This document shows, one piece after another, positions 1 to 8,960 of a stretch of 23,476 nt of DNA. The first letter of the stretch is position 1, and every line of letters starts with the position of its first letter. Source of the stretch: Candidatus Rifleibacteriota bacterium (lineage in GTDB: Bacteria > Vulcanimicrobiota > Xenobia > Xenobiales > Xenobiaceae). Made by a program: the position numbers and the translations under genes. The notes under the pieces were generated by a model. That model saw only the letters and a list, made by a program, of their open reading frames with translations, made no database searches and was not told the DNA's origin. Location: positions 1 through 23,476 of the forward strand of contig CAAGRW010000128.1 of assembly GCA_900772775.1 (NCBI GenBank), written 5' to 3'.

Positions 1-1607
1 AGCGTAGCCAAATCTTTAACTTTATTGAAGGCAATGGCCTTAATAGGAGCCCTACCCAAGGGGAAGTTGTCATCAACTACTTGCATAGACACACTGGTAC
101 CGAAAGCGCCCATAGGCTTGAGAGGACTGACTACACGCACACCTCTAGCTAAAAAAAGAGGTTTTTCATTTTCTTTGCCAGTGGGCTCCAAACGTTCCAA
201 TTCATGGATAAGATCCATATCTAACTTGTAAATAGGCAACAAGCTATCGACTTTTTTCTTGGGAGGCTTAATATCAAGCTGTTGACAAGCTTGACGCAAA
301 GCTTGAGCAAATTGGGCTTCACAACCAGCTTTTAAAGTAAAACCGCCAGCATTGGCATGTCCACCATATTGATCCAAACAATCGGCACAGAGATTGAGAA
401 TATCTAATAAATTTATGCCTTCGGGAGCGCGTCCGCTACCCATAATTTGTCCATTATCGTCAATATTGGTACCAACAAAGACAGGCACGCGATATGTATC
501 CATCAAGCGCTGGGCACATAAGCCTAAAATTCCTTTGTGCCAAGTACCGTAAATAAAAATGCAGTAACGCTTGATCTCTCCGTCATTAGTCAGTATGTCT
601 TCAATTTCTCGAAAAACTTTCTGCTCGACTTTGTGACGTTCTTGACTCAGTTCTAAAAGGCGGCTAACTTTCATTCGACAAACGTCGATATTTTGAGCCA
701 ACATTAGATCTAAAGCACATTGTGGACTATCCATACGTCCGCAAGCATTGATCTTGGGGCCGATAGAAAAGCTCATAGATTGAGCATTGATGGCTTCGGG
801 GCTAACTTTGCAACCTTCAGCTAAAGCCTTGAAACAAGGACGCTCCAAAGAAGCGAAAATAGGCATGCCCAACATGGTGAGGACACGATTTTCACCCTTC
901 ATGGGTACCATATCGCACAAAGTAGCCAAAGCAACCATATCCAAATAATGGCGTGGCTCAGGCAAAGAGTGAAGCTTATAGACAGCGCAAAGCAACTTCC
1001 AAGCTACACCAGCGCCACATAATTTAGTAAAGGGATAATCGTGCCCCTCTAAATTGGCATTAACAAAAACATCAGGTTTGGCGGCTTCACCTTCTATTTG
1101 GTGATGATCGGTAACTATTACTTTAAGACCAAGGTTGCGAGCGTAAGCCACATTGGCAGCGCTAGAAGAGCCGCAATCGACAGTAATTAACAAACTGGCG
1201 CCATATTTTACAGCCGCGTCCACCCCTTCTTGAGACAAGCCGAAACCTTCAGAAAAACGATGTGGCAAATGGCACTCTACTTGAGCATTAAGATTGCGTA
1301 GCCCCAAAACTAAAATAGAAGTAGCCGTAATGCCGTCTACATCGTAGTCACCACAAACAAAGATTTTTTCTTCTTTTTTTAAGGCTGAGGCAATTAGTTC
1401 TGCAGCCTCAGCTACACCAGGGTAAGCTTCGGCATCATATATTTCTTCAGTGTCAGCATGGAAATATTTTTCCGCTTGTTCTACAGTTTTTAAACCTCGA
1501 TTGATCAACAAATGAGCCAATAAATTGCTACAGCGGCAACCTTTGGCAATTTGCTCAATCAATTCTGGATCTGATTTGCGAATTTCTATACTTTGTGAGT
1601 CAATCAT
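1..1607 (-). CDS. recJ: Single-stranded-DNA-specific exonuclease RecJ (3' end cut by window)
   Basis: This is a DHH-family 5'-3' single-stranded DNA exonuclease acting in recombination and mismatch repair. The minus strand reads open from ATG at 1607 to the window edge, about 535 codons, so the C-terminal end is missing. Visible RecJ landmarks in order are DYDVDGIT (the Asp-rich DHH motif), TVDCGSS, TDHHQ (the DHH motif), CGAGVAWKLL, GPKINACGRM, GSGRAPEGINLLDIL, and the DHHA1-type GGHANAGGFTL. A C-terminal OB-fold region follows (PLFLARGVRVVSPLKPMG). All expected metal-binding Asp and His motifs are present, so the enzyme looks active. It lies 50 bp downstream of rsuA on the same strand, with a small GC-rich hairpin between, so it is probably the last gene of the rsmC-rsuA-recJ unit. 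Family assignment is firm. Confidence 0.95.
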   Translation of the reverse strand, partial: MIDSQSIEIRKSDPELIEQIAKGCRCSNLLAHLLINRGLKTVEQAEKYFHADTEEIYDAEAYPGVAEAAELIASALKKEEKIFVCGDYDVDGITATSILVLGLRNLNAQVECHLPHRFSEGFGLSQEGVDAAVKYGASLLITVDCGSSSAANVAYARNLGLKVIVTDHHQIEGEAAKPDVFVNANLEGHDYPFTKLCGAGVAWKLLCAVYKLHSLPEPRHYLDMVALATLCDMVPMKGENRVLTMLGMPIFASLERPCFKALAEGCKVSPEAINAQSMSFSIGPKINACGRMDSPQCALDLMLAQNIDVCRMKVSRLLELSQERHKVEQKVFREIEDILTNDGEIKRYCIFIYGTWHKGILGLCAQRLMDTYRVPVFVGTNIDDNGQIMGSGRAPEGINLLDILNLCADCLDQYGGHANAGGFTLKAGCEAQFAQALRQACQQLDIKPPKKKVDSLLPIYKLDMDLIHELERLEPTGKENEKPLFLARGVRVVSPLKPMGAFGTSVSMQVVDDNFPLGRAPIKAIAFNKVKDLAT

Positions 1608-1632
1608 TACAAATAAGTCTATAATTGAAATA

Positions 1633-1649
1633 GGCGCCTTTGGGGCGCC
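1633..1649 (-). terminator. Weak terminator-like hairpin between rsuA and recJ
   Basis: Two copies of the palindrome GGCGCC (1633-1638 and 1644-1649) are separated by 5 nt and can form a 6-bp GC stem. On the minus strand it is followed by TATTTCAATT, a poor U-tract. It may attenuate transcription between rsuA and recJ rather than terminate it fully. The alternative is a chance palindrome. Confidence 0.35.
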
Positions 1650-1657
1650 CGATAATT

Positions 1658-2431
1658 TTAAAGTGCTTGTAATTCTTCGTCAGTCAAGAAACGCCATTGG
1701 CCTGCTTTCAAACCCTTAAGATCTAAATTGGCAAAACTTACTCTATGCAATTTCGTTACTGAATTGTCTAAAGCAGAAAACATGCGCTTAACTTGATGGT
1801 AGCGCCCTTCCGTTAGAGTGAGAAGCAAATGGTCGCTCTCTTCTATATTGGCTTCTTGAGCTTGAGCAACAGCGGCCTTGGCTTGCTCAGATAATATAAT
1901 CTTGGAGTTTCCTTCAAGTAAAAGAGAGCACTTGGCAGGTAGTAAAGGTTTGCTTTCTCCTTCCAAGTATAAGCCGCCCTCACGCAAGGGTTGTACACGC
2001 CAATCGGCTATAGGCTTTTCCAACCACACTTCATAAACTTTATCAGCATGATGTTTGGGAGAAATCAGCCTATGGTTTAATTCACCATCATCGGTAAAAA
2101 GTAAAGCTCCGGTAGTATCTTTATCCAAACGGCCTACGCTAGCAATTTGCGGACGCCGCCGCGCAAAACGCTCGGGCAAGAGCTCGTAGACAAGCTGTCC
2201 TTTATCATCATGGCTGCAAACAAAGCCTTGCGGCTTATACATCAGGATATAAAGTTTTGCCGGATCGAGAGGTTCGCCTCGAAAAAGGATTTCTTCCGCT
2301 TCTACTTTTTGCTTAGCTAAAAGTTCGCCCCCACTGCGAGAGCTAACTTCACCAGAGCGAACTAATCTATCAACTTCACTCCGCTTACACAAGCCGCGTT
2401 CGGAAAGCAATTTATCCAGACGAACCTTCAT
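1658..2431 (-). CDS. rsuA: 16S rRNA pseudouridine(516) synthase RsuA family
   Basis: This is a pseudouridine synthase of the RsuA/RluB/E/F family. The closest fit is RsuA, which makes pseudouridine 516 in 16S rRNA. The N-terminus is an S4 RNA-binding domain (VRLDKLLSERGLCKRSEVDRL). The catalytic motif GRLDKDTTGALLFTDDGE contains the nucleophilic Asp. MYKPQGFVCSHDD, SPKHHADKVYEV and EGRYHQVKRMF match RsuA closely. About 25 extra residues, Ala/Glu/Gln-rich, sit just before EGRYHQ compared with E. coli RsuA. An in-frame TTG at 2440 would extend the protein by three residues. I chose ATG 2431 because GGAAGG lies 9 nt upstream of it, whereas that motif directly abuts the TTG. The gene starts 29 bp after rsmC, so two 16S rRNA modification genes are paired. 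Confidence 0.92.
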   Translation of the reverse strand: MKVRLDKLLSERGLCKRSEVDRLVRSGEVSSRSGGELLAKQKVEAEEILFRGEPLDPAKLYILMYKPQGFVCSHDDKGQLVYELLPERFARRRPQIASVGRLDKDTTGALLFTDDGELNHRLISPKHHADKVYEVWLEKPIADWRVQPLREGGLYLEGESKPLLPAKCSLLLEGNSKIILSEQAKAAVAQAQEANIEESDHLLLTLTEGRYHQVKRMFSALDNSVTKLHRVSFANLDLKGLKAGQWRFLTDEELQAL

Positions 2432-2460
2432 AAGTTCCAACCTTCCTTTATCTTAGCTGC

Positions 2461-3948
2461 CTAGTGAGCGTTGCCAACAATGGGATTGGAAGCCATAAAT
2501 ACCTTAAAGCCGTTATTCTCAGCCACTTTTTCATAGTTTTTGAAATATTCGGCCAAAGTTTCTTCGTAAGGCAAAGTGCGGTTGACAACCACATATAAGA
2601 CGCCACGCCAAGTCAGAGCTCTAGCTGCGCTAGCTACAAATTCGCGTCCTAAATTAAGTACGCGAGTCTGTCCCTGATGGAAAGGTGGATTCATAACGAT
2701 CCAGTCATATTGCTCGGAAGGCACATCAGAAATTACGTCGGCCCAACTATAACCTAAACGTACTTTAGGGTTGAGGCCTTTAAGCTGTTTTTTGGCCGCT
2801 GCTAAAGCCATATACTCATCTTCAAAAAGATCGATACGACTTATTTCTCCAGCTGAGCAAGAGCGGGACTCTAAAGCAGCTTTAGTCAGGAAACCGTTAG
2901 CACTGCCCAAATCGGCGCCTACGCCACGAAGTTGAGCTTTGGTCTTAATATATTCGGCCAACAATTTGGAACCGCCATCAGCCTTGTTCCAGCTGAAAAT
3001 GCCGGGGCGAGAAAGCAAGCCACTGTCTTCACAAAGTCTATAACCGAAGCCCTCTTCCCATTTTTTCAACAATTCGGCCATTTGCTCTTTTTCCTGAAGA
3101 TTGGAGGGAACTTTTACAGAAAATGTACGGCAGTGGAATTTAGATTGCTGAGCGCTTAAAGGCACATATTCACTCATAGCTTTTTCAAAGCTGCTGGCAC
3201 CTAAACTGTTGGCAATGGAAAAGACGATCTGGCCTCCGGCTTTAACAGAGCGCAAAGCACGAGCAAAGTTTACATAATTTTCAGCTCGCGAAGAAGTGCC
3301 TAAAATCAAAGCGGCGTCATAAACGGCTTTGAAAGTCGGATTTTCTTCCCAAGGCTGGGCGATACCGATTTCAGGCACAACCTGATCTGGGTAGTTTACG
3401 AAAAGTAAACAATCGGCGCTTTGACGGTGTACTCTGTCTTTAGGATTGAGCGTGTGAGATGCCAAACGACGATAGGCGCGGGCGGAACTTTGCTCGCAAG
3501 TAATACAGCCGTTGTAAGAAAAAGCGAAACACCCCAAGCCGGAGGTAGGATCTTGATAGAAAAGCTCAGGCGTAAAGTGAGCTCGCAAGAAGAGCCATTC
3601 TTGGCAAGAGGCAAAAAGTTCGGAATATTTATCTAAGAATAAAGAGAGCGATTTTAAAGCGGCTTCTTGTTCGGGGCTAACCGGAGCCTGAGCTTCACGC
3701 AAAGCACGCTGACGGCGACGAGCCTTTTGAGCTGCAGCTACCAATTCAGCAGAGTCGGCATATTCCGGATTGATGACACGCTCGCGTGAAGAGCGATCGC
3801 TGCGCTCGCGTCCAGTAGAACGTTCACTGCGGCTCGCAGAGGAGCTAGCATAGCTGCGGGAATCGGTACGGCGATCTTTACTGAAGCCATACCCTCCTCG
3901 GCGATCACGTGAGTCACGGGAACTCTTCGAGCGTTTGAATAAGGGCAT
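2461..3948 (-). CDS. rsmC: 16S rRNA (guanine-N2) methyltransferase RsmC-like, with Arg/Ser-rich N-terminus
   Basis: This is an S-adenosylmethionine-dependent methyltransferase of the RsmC/RlmG type, which make m2G in rRNA (RsmC: 16S G1207). The catalytic MTS domain shows PGIFSWNKADGGSKLL (RsmC has PGVFSRDGLDVGSQLL), a degenerate SAM loop ADLGSANG, and the N2-guanine methylase motif MNPPFHQG. The N-terminal half has the length of the inactive RsmC N-domain. An unusual extension rich in Arg, Ser and Asp occupies about residues 4-57, followed by a basic stretch (QKARRRQRALREA). The frame is open further upstream to 4131, but ATG 3948 is preferred: AAGGAG lies 12 nt before it and the sequence beyond does not look like this family. 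The product is 495 residues. The distinction from RlmG rests on the PGIFS/DGGSKLL block. Confidence 0.85.
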   Translation of the reverse strand: MPLFKRSKSSRDSRDRRGGYGFSKDRRTDSRSYASSSASRSERSTGRERSDRSSRERVINPEYADSAELVAAAQKARRRQRALREAQAPVSPEQEAALKSLSLFLDKYSELFASCQEWLFLRAHFTPELFYQDPTSGLGCFAFSYNGCITCEQSSARAYRRLASHTLNPKDRVHRQSADCLLFVNYPDQVVPEIGIAQPWEENPTFKAVYDAALILGTSSRAENYVNFARALRSVKAGGQIVFSIANSLGASSFEKAMSEYVPLSAQQSKFHCRTFSVKVPSNLQEKEQMAELLKKWEEGFGYRLCEDSGLLSRPGIFSWNKADGGSKLLAEYIKTKAQLRGVGADLGSANGFLTKAALESRSCSAGEISRIDLFEDEYMALAAAKKQLKGLNPKVRLGYSWADVISDVPSEQYDWIVMNPPFHQGQTRVLNLGREFVASAARALTWRGVLYVVVNRTLPYEETLAEYFKNYEKVAENNGFKVFMASNPIVGNAH

Positions 3949-4172
3949 AAATACTGTATTCTCCTTGATTTTGTCACAACAAACTTTAGCTTGAAGATTC
4001 TTTATCGAATGGCTTGCTTTCCTCCTCTTAGCTGAACGTAAGGACAGGAAGAAACCGACACAGCCTAGAATAAAAGGGGCGTTTTGACGCGTTAGGCAAG
4101 TGCCGGTTGACACAATAAAAATCTTCCCCACAACACTTGCCCAATCGATAGTTTTTTGGAGACAGAAACCAC

Positions 4173-5294
4173 ATGGACTCTATAGCAGATAAGCACATAA
4201 ATGGCGATATGGCAGCACAAGAGAGCCATCCGGCCGACGATAACGGCAGACCACCCATCGATGACAGAACCCGCACTTTAATGGCTGTTGGCGATTTGCA
4301 TGGTGACTATTATCGTTTGCTCCGCTATTTGAGAGAAATGGACTTTTTGCTTCCTGGTACTATTTCTTGGAACCCCAAAGCAGATCGCGTCGACCTTATT
4401 TTTATTGGCGACTATGTCGACTGGCGCGGCGAGCCTTTAGAAGCTCCTTTCGATCAGACCACCAACAATGCTATCGAAGGACCGCGCAAAATTTTAGAGC
4501 TGATCGTCAGCTTACAAAAAGACATGGCCCGCTTGCGCCGCTTCGATCCCAATTTTGATAGTCGTTTTTACCCTATCTTGGGCAATCATGACTTGATGAT
4601 GATCGCCTCTGCCAAAGTGACCAATTATCTCAGTGCAGATTTCATTACTAATACGCTTTTAACTAGCCGCATTTATCCTTTGCTCAGACGTCAGCTCTCC
4701 GATAAAGGCCTAGACTCCGATCAAATAGAGGAAGCTATGGGCTTTATTAACTGGTGGTACCAAGGCGGAGAAGGAACAGCTGAGGGCTTCGGCGGATTAG
4801 AAAAGTGGGCTGAGGTAATGCACAACGGTGCTTGTCAATATCTCGAAGATAATTTGTATTTGGGCGTAATTGTCAATAACAGATTATTCTCTCACTCAGT
4901 GCCAGACAATCGCGAATATTGGCGTCCTATGCAAGAGCTGGCCGAGTTGCCAGAAAGCACCTATTTAGCAGCCAGAGAAAGTTTTATTTGGGGACGTCGC
5001 GTTTGGGGCTACGATTATCAATCAGGCACCCGTACTTCTCAATTTACTGACGAAGAGATGCAAAGTATGCTCGACGGTTTCCAATGCACCAGCTGTGTTA
5101 TCGGCCATACTCCCCTGTCTCGCGACACGGATCACGTACGCGCCTACGACGACAGAGTGATCAATATTGACGTGCATGGTTGTCCTGGTTCGAAAGCTTT
5201 TATCGAAACTTATACTCCCACTCCTACTAGCACAAATGCTCCTTTGCGTTCGCGAGTGATCGCCAACTCTGATATTGAATGTCGTACACTGTAA
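4173..5294 (+). CDS. PPP-type (Shewanella-like) metallophosphatase
   Basis: This is a calcineurin-fold metallophosphoesterase, probably a Shelph-type bacterial PPP phosphatase. Metal-site motifs appear in order: GDLHGD (residues 40-45), GDYVDWRGE (79-87, where classical PPP enzymes have GDxVDRG), GNHD (137-140), LFSHS, and GHTP near the C-terminus. All metal-ligand positions are present, so activity is likely. The substrate is unknown: PPP enzymes dephosphorylate Ser/Thr or Tyr, but relatives act on nucleotides. Between GNHD and LFSHS lies a helical insert of about 85 residues. Residues 1-35 precede the domain and look disordered. GGAGA lies 10 nt before the ATG. The last 16 bp overlap the MoxR gene, suggesting coupled expression. 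It is divergent from rsmC across a 224-bp gap containing a TTGACA (4107-4112) without a convincing -10 box. Confidence 0.85.
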   Translation: MDSIADKHINGDMAAQESHPADDNGRPPIDDRTRTLMAVGDLHGDYYRLLRYLREMDFLLPGTISWNPKADRVDLIFIGDYVDWRGEPLEAPFDQTTNNAIEGPRKILELIVSLQKDMARLRRFDPNFDSRFYPILGNHDLMMIASAKVTNYLSADFITNTLLTSRIYPLLRRQLSDKGLDSDQIEEAMGFINWWYQGGEGTAEGFGGLEKWAEVMHNGACQYLEDNLYLGVIVNNRLFSHSVPDNREYWRPMQELAELPESTYLAARESFIWGRRVWGYDYQSGTRTSQFTDEEMQSMLDGFQCTSCVIGHTPLSRDTDHVRAYDDRVINIDVHGCPGSKAFIETYTPTPTSTNAPLRSRVIANSDIECRTL

Positions 5295-6226
5295 AACAAG
5301 TAAGCCATCTTGCCGAATTGCTGCTAGAGAATATAAGCTCGGTTATTTTTGACCAAGAGCCCAACATTAGGTTGGCTCTGGCAGCCGTTTTAAGCGAAGG
5401 CAACATACTCTTCGAAGATGTACCCGGCGTGGGTAAGACAATGCTTTGTCGAGCCTTAGCCAAGTCTGTAGGCGGAACTTTTGCCCGTTTGCAATGTACT
5501 CCAGATTTGTTGCCTACCGACTTGCTAGGCACCAATATTTACAGTAGAAAAAACGAAGATTTCATATTCTATCCCGGGCCGGTCTTTAGTAACGTTCTTT
5601 TGGCCGACGAACTTAATCGCGCCACTCCCAAAATGCAATCGGCCCTTTTGGAATGTATGGAAGAGAGCCAAGTAACCGTAAGTGGCAAGACCTATCGTTT
5701 ACCCAGGCCTTTTATTGTCGCTGCAACACAAAATCCCATAGAATATGAAGGTACTTTCAACTTACCCGAAGCTCAATTAGATCGTTTTACCATAAAGCTA
5801 AGTTTGGGCTACCCCAGCCCTGAAGCCGAAATGTATATGCTTAAGGCTCAAAAGCAGAGTCATCCTGTCGAAAGCTTAAAAAGCGTATGCACAGCCGAAC
5901 AACTGAGCATGGCCTTGGAGACTGTACGTTCTGTGCAAGTCAGTGAAGCAGCGGTGAGATATATTGTGGATGTTGTAGCTTCCACACGCCAAACCAAAAA
6001 GCTCAAATTGGGAGCCAGTCCCAGAGCTTCACAGTCTCTCTATCGTATGAGCCAAGCTTGGGCCATATTCAATAAAAGAGACTACGTTATACCAGACGAT
6101 GTGCAATATTTGGCTCCTTATATACTGTCTCATCGTATGATTAGCAAGCAAGGGAACAACATCTTAGAAGTTTTAAATGAAATTTTAGCTGATGTTCCAG
6201 TAGTTCAGAACAAACTAAAGCGTTAA
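5279..6226 (+). CDS. MoxR-family AAA+ ATPase
   Basis: MoxR ATPases are AAA+ chaperone-like proteins that help assemble or activate protein complexes, often with von Willebrand factor A partners. Walker A is EDVPGVGKT (46-54), Walker B is VLLADELNR (106-114), the sensor region is ATQNPIEYEGTF (149-160), and the arginine-finger region is LPEAQLDRF (162-170). At 315 residues it has the usual full length. No DUF58, VWA or transglutaminase gene follows, although these are the common MoxR neighbours; the phosphatase upstream overlaps it by 16 bp instead. No clear Shine-Dalgarno precedes ATG 5279, which fits translational coupling to the phosphatase. The stop codon shares TTAA with the stop of the convergent HAD gene. 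Confidence 0.93.
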   Translation: MSYTVKQVSHLAELLLENISSVIFDQEPNIRLALAAVLSEGNILFEDVPGVGKTMLCRALAKSVGGTFARLQCTPDLLPTDLLGTNIYSRKNEDFIFYPGPVFSNVLLADELNRATPKMQSALLECMEESQVTVSGKTYRLPRPFIVAATQNPIEYEGTFNLPEAQLDRFTIKLSLGYPSPEAEMYMLKAQKQSHPVESLKSVCTAEQLSMALETVRSVQVSEAAVRYIVDVVASTRQTKKLKLGASPRASQSLYRMSQAWAIFNKRDYVIPDDVQYLAPYILSHRMISKQGNNILEVLNEILADVPVVQNKLKR

Positions 6227-7164
6227 ATTTGGTTGGCAAAATTCAGCGCTTCTGACAAGTGTTTAAATACAGGGATACCGAGCTCTTCAGCTTTGGCCCT
6301 AGATTGAGCACAGTTGTAGCCCCAACCAGCCAGAGCCACATTTACTCCCAAAGAACGAACCTTAAGCAAATTGTCTAATAAATCGTCTACAAACAATATT
6401 TGTTCCGGTTCAACGCCAAAACTAGCTGCCAAAATATAAAGTTGCAACTTTTTATCGAATGTATGCTCTTTGGATAAAATGAGCATTCTTAAATTGACTG
6501 TGCTTAGCAGCGCTTCAACCGAGGCTTTGTCTTTGGTAGTGCAAATGGACACGCCATCAAAAATAGTCAACGCCTTTTTTATTGTCTCCACATTGCCTTC
6601 ATATATATGCTGTGGTTTAAGCCAGTCGGCCAAATTGAGGCGGCGCGACTCAGCTCGCCAATAAGCTAAGCGTTGACCGAAAAAAGAAAGGAAATGTTTT
6701 AGTGCACTTCCCTCGGCCACGAAATCAGCCAAAGCATAGTTTTGTAAATTTATATGGCTGACATCAACAGGGAAACAAGCGGCTGCTTCCGTCCAGGGCT
6801 CAGGGCCATGGCTCCATTGAGCAGCTTTTCCGGATAAAAGCGCCGGTAAAGACCCCTCTTCAAAACTGGCGGCAGCCGCTTCTGCACTTACAGGCTTTTG
6901 GCCATGCACTTTGGCTACACAATCAGCTCCAGCCGCTTCCAAACAAAGACGCTCACCGATAAGCAAAATTAAAGCAAATTCTTCACCAGTGCGAGCTAGC
7001 CAGCGTCCCAAAGTAAAAATATGTCCGGGACAAAAAGCCCAGCGACCGAAAATTTCCCGCCAAACTTTTTGGCCGACAACGTAGCCTTCACGTTCTGTAT
7101 CCCAAATTACGCCATCAAAATCTAATGCCAAAACGCGCCTATTTGCAGAAATTATTTTGTCCAT
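6223..7164 (-). CDS. HAD-superfamily hydrolase
   Basis: This is a haloacid-dehalogenase-type phosphohydrolase of about 313 residues. Motif I is ALDFDGVIWDT near residues 13-23, with the nucleophilic and acid Asp both present. Motif II is ICTTKD, the Lys position is probably in FDKKLQ, and motif IV is FVDDLLDN. A long cap of about 150 residues between motifs I and II is larger than in typical small phosphatases. The substrate is not predictable from this. An in-frame GTG at 7173 gives a start three codons earlier; I prefer ATG 7164, which has AGGTGG about 5 nt upstream. The gene lies downstream of the gltX terminator, and its 3' end overlaps the MoxR stop by 4 bp (TTAA). No confident promoter is visible in the short gap. 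Confidence 0.8.
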   Translation of the reverse strand: MDKIISANRRVLALDFDGVIWDTEREGYVVGQKVWREIFGRWAFCPGHIFTLGRWLARTGEEFALILLIGERLCLEAAGADCVAKVHGQKPVSAEAAAASFEEGSLPALLSGKAAQWSHGPEPWTEAAACFPVDVSHINLQNYALADFVAEGSALKHFLSFFGQRLAYWRAESRRLNLADWLKPQHIYEGNVETIKKALTIFDGVSICTTKDKASVEALLSTVNLRMLILSKEHTFDKKLQLYILAASFGVEPEQILFVDDLLDNLLKVRSLGVNVALAGWGYNCAQSRAKAEELGIPVFKHLSEALNFANQI

Positions 7165-7204
7165 ATCGGCCACCTGCGCAACTTATATTTGCTCATATTC
7201 TAAA

Positions 7205-7262
7205 CAGAAAAAACAACAGCCGCCAGTATTTTTCTGCGATATAGCAAAAAAAATACAGCGGC
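7205..7262 (-). terminator. Rho-independent terminator of gltX
   Basis: On the minus strand a 14-bp stem (arms at plus 7249-7262 and 7219-7233, with one bulged base) pairs GCCGC..TATTTTT with AAAAATAC..GCGGC. It is followed by a U-rich tract containing TTTTTT (plus 7205-7218). It lies about 40 bp past the gltX stop and just before the HAD gene, separating the two. Confidence 0.8.
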
Positions 7263-7302
7263 CGTCACATTAAAAGCGTATAAAACTTAGACTATAACAA
7301 CA

Positions 7303-8745
7303 CTAACCGTTAGGCAAAACAGCCAAAGCTTTTTCCAAACGGCGTAAGCAAGTTTCTTTACCCAAAACTTCCATCATATGGAAGAGGCTGGGGCCATTGC
7401 CAACTCCACTCAAAGCCAAACGCACTGGGTGAATAAGTTGTCCAGCGCCTACGCCTTTACTCTGAGCAAATTCGCGCAAGCTAGCCTCTAAAGCCTCAGG
7501 AGTAAATTCGGGAAGTTCACTCAAGATAGGAGCCCAACCAGCTAAAAGATCGTGACTGGCAGCTTTCCAACGCTTTTTCACGGTGGCTTCTTCGTAGCTC
7601 TCAGGATCTTCGTAGAAGTAAGGAGCTTCAGTTACATAATCGGTCAAAAGATTGGCACGCTCGGCCATAACTTCCACTACTTTAATTAAGTAGGAACGCT
7701 CGGGACGGGCTTTACCCAACTTATCAAAGAAAGGCAAAGCCAAATCGGCCAACTCTTCATTGGACTTGGCTCTCATATGTAAACCGTTAATATAAAGAAG
7801 CTTGTCAAAATCAAAAACGGCACCAGACTTGCGCACGCGCTCAATGGTGAAAGTTTTACACAATTCGTCCAAGGTAAAGAACTCGCGCTCGTCTCCGGGA
7901 TTCCAGCCCAAAAGACAGAGGAAGTTGAGCATAGCCTCAGGCAAATAGCCTTTCTCACGGTAAGATTCTACGGATACATCGCCATCGCGCTTGGAAAGTT
8001 TTTTACCATTTTCGTTGATAATTAACGGCACGTGAGCATATTGAGGAACTTCCCAACCAAAGAACTCATAAAGCAAAAGGTGCTTAGGAGTAGAAGAGAG
8101 CCACTCTTCACCGCGGATTACATGGGTAATACCCATTAAATGATCATCAACTACCACAGCCATATGATAGGTAGGGAAACCGTCAGTTTTAATCAGCACC
8201 TGGTCATCAACTAAGGAAGAATCGAAGCTGACATCACCGCGCACAATATCATGTACTGTCAAAGTGCGACCATCGGGCACTTTAAGACGGATAACGTGAG
8301 GCTCGCCTTTAGCCAAGCGCTCCTCTACTTCTTCTTTAGAAAGGTTGCGGCAAGCACGATCATAAGCAGTGCTCTCACCCTTGGCACTGTGTTCGGCACG
8401 CATCTGATCTAAGCGCTCAGCAGTGCAGAAGCAATAATAGGCATGGCCTTCATCGACTAACTTTTTAGCCATTTCATGATAGATAGGCAAGCGCTCACTT
8501 TGTACATAAGGGCCGCGATCTCCACCAACGACGGCGCCTTCGTCCGGAGTCAGTCCGGCCCACTTTAACGAATCCAGCAAAGCCTCGACAGCACCTTCTA
8601 CCAAACGAGTGCGATCGGTATCTTCAATGCGCAAAATAAATTGGCCGCCTTCGTGGCGGGCCATTAAATAGTTATAAAGAGCGGTGCGCAAACCGCCTAC
8701 ATGTAAGTAGCCTGTAGGACTGGGGGCAAAACGTACACGAACCAT
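7303..8745 (-). CDS. gltX: Glutamyl-tRNA synthetase
   Basis: This class I aminoacyl-tRNA synthetase charges tRNA-Glu with glutamate. The HIGH-like motif is PSPTGYLHVGG (residues 8-18), followed by RIEDTDRTR. The KMSKS-like motif is KKLSKRDGD (about 248-256). A CFC pair and a later YDRAC (about residues 105-132) resemble the zinc-binding knuckle of many GltX proteins, although the fourth ligand His of E. coli is not in place (CRN). The C-terminal anticodon-binding helical domain is complete, giving a normal total of 480 residues. The frame is open upstream to 8829, but ATG 8745 begins the standard MVRVRFAPSP start and has GGAG 6 nt upstream. It is divergent from the dus-deoD fusion across 215 bp. 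Confidence 0.97.
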   Translation of the reverse strand: MVRVRFAPSPTGYLHVGGLRTALYNYLMARHEGGQFILRIEDTDRTRLVEGAVEALLDSLKWAGLTPDEGAVVGGDRGPYVQSERLPIYHEMAKKLVDEGHAYYCFCTAERLDQMRAEHSAKGESTAYDRACRNLSKEEVEERLAKGEPHVIRLKVPDGRTLTVHDIVRGDVSFDSSLVDDQVLIKTDGFPTYHMAVVVDDHLMGITHVIRGEEWLSSTPKHLLLYEFFGWEVPQYAHVPLIINENGKKLSKRDGDVSVESYREKGYLPEAMLNFLCLLGWNPGDEREFFTLDELCKTFTIERVRKSGAVFDFDKLLYINGLHMRAKSNEELADLALPFFDKLGKARPERSYLIKVVEVMAERANLLTDYVTEAPYFYEDPESYEEATVKKRWKAASHDLLAGWAPILSELPEFTPEALEASLREFAQSKGVGAGQLIHPVRLALSGVGNGPSLFHMMEVLGKETCLRRLEKALAVLPNG

Positions 8746-8960
8746 GTTAATCTCCAAAATGTTACCAAAAATTGCCCCCGGAAATTCACCGTCACCTAAT
8801 ATAAACCTGCAGAACTCCCTCCAAGCCACAGCAATAGCTTATACCTTGATACAGCAACTCAATTTTTCTGATTTTGAGGCTACATTTTTTCTATACAACA
8901 ATATTTCCGGGGCCTAACTAAAAAGGGAATATAACTATTGATACGGAACTCACCCCGCCT

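Noticed and set aside
2461..4131. A 556-residue version of RsmC starting at 4131
   Set aside because: The extra 61 residues are Cys-rich and unlike the family; ATG 3948 has AAGGAG upstream, and the region beyond is a divergent intergenic gap.
4107..4135. TTGACA upstream of the phosphatase as a promoter
   Set aside because: No acceptable -10 box lies 16-18 nt downstream, so it is mentioned only as context.
8746..8829. N-terminal extension of gltX to 8829
   Set aside because: GltX proteins begin at the MVRVRFAPSP strand, and a GGAG site precedes ATG 8745.
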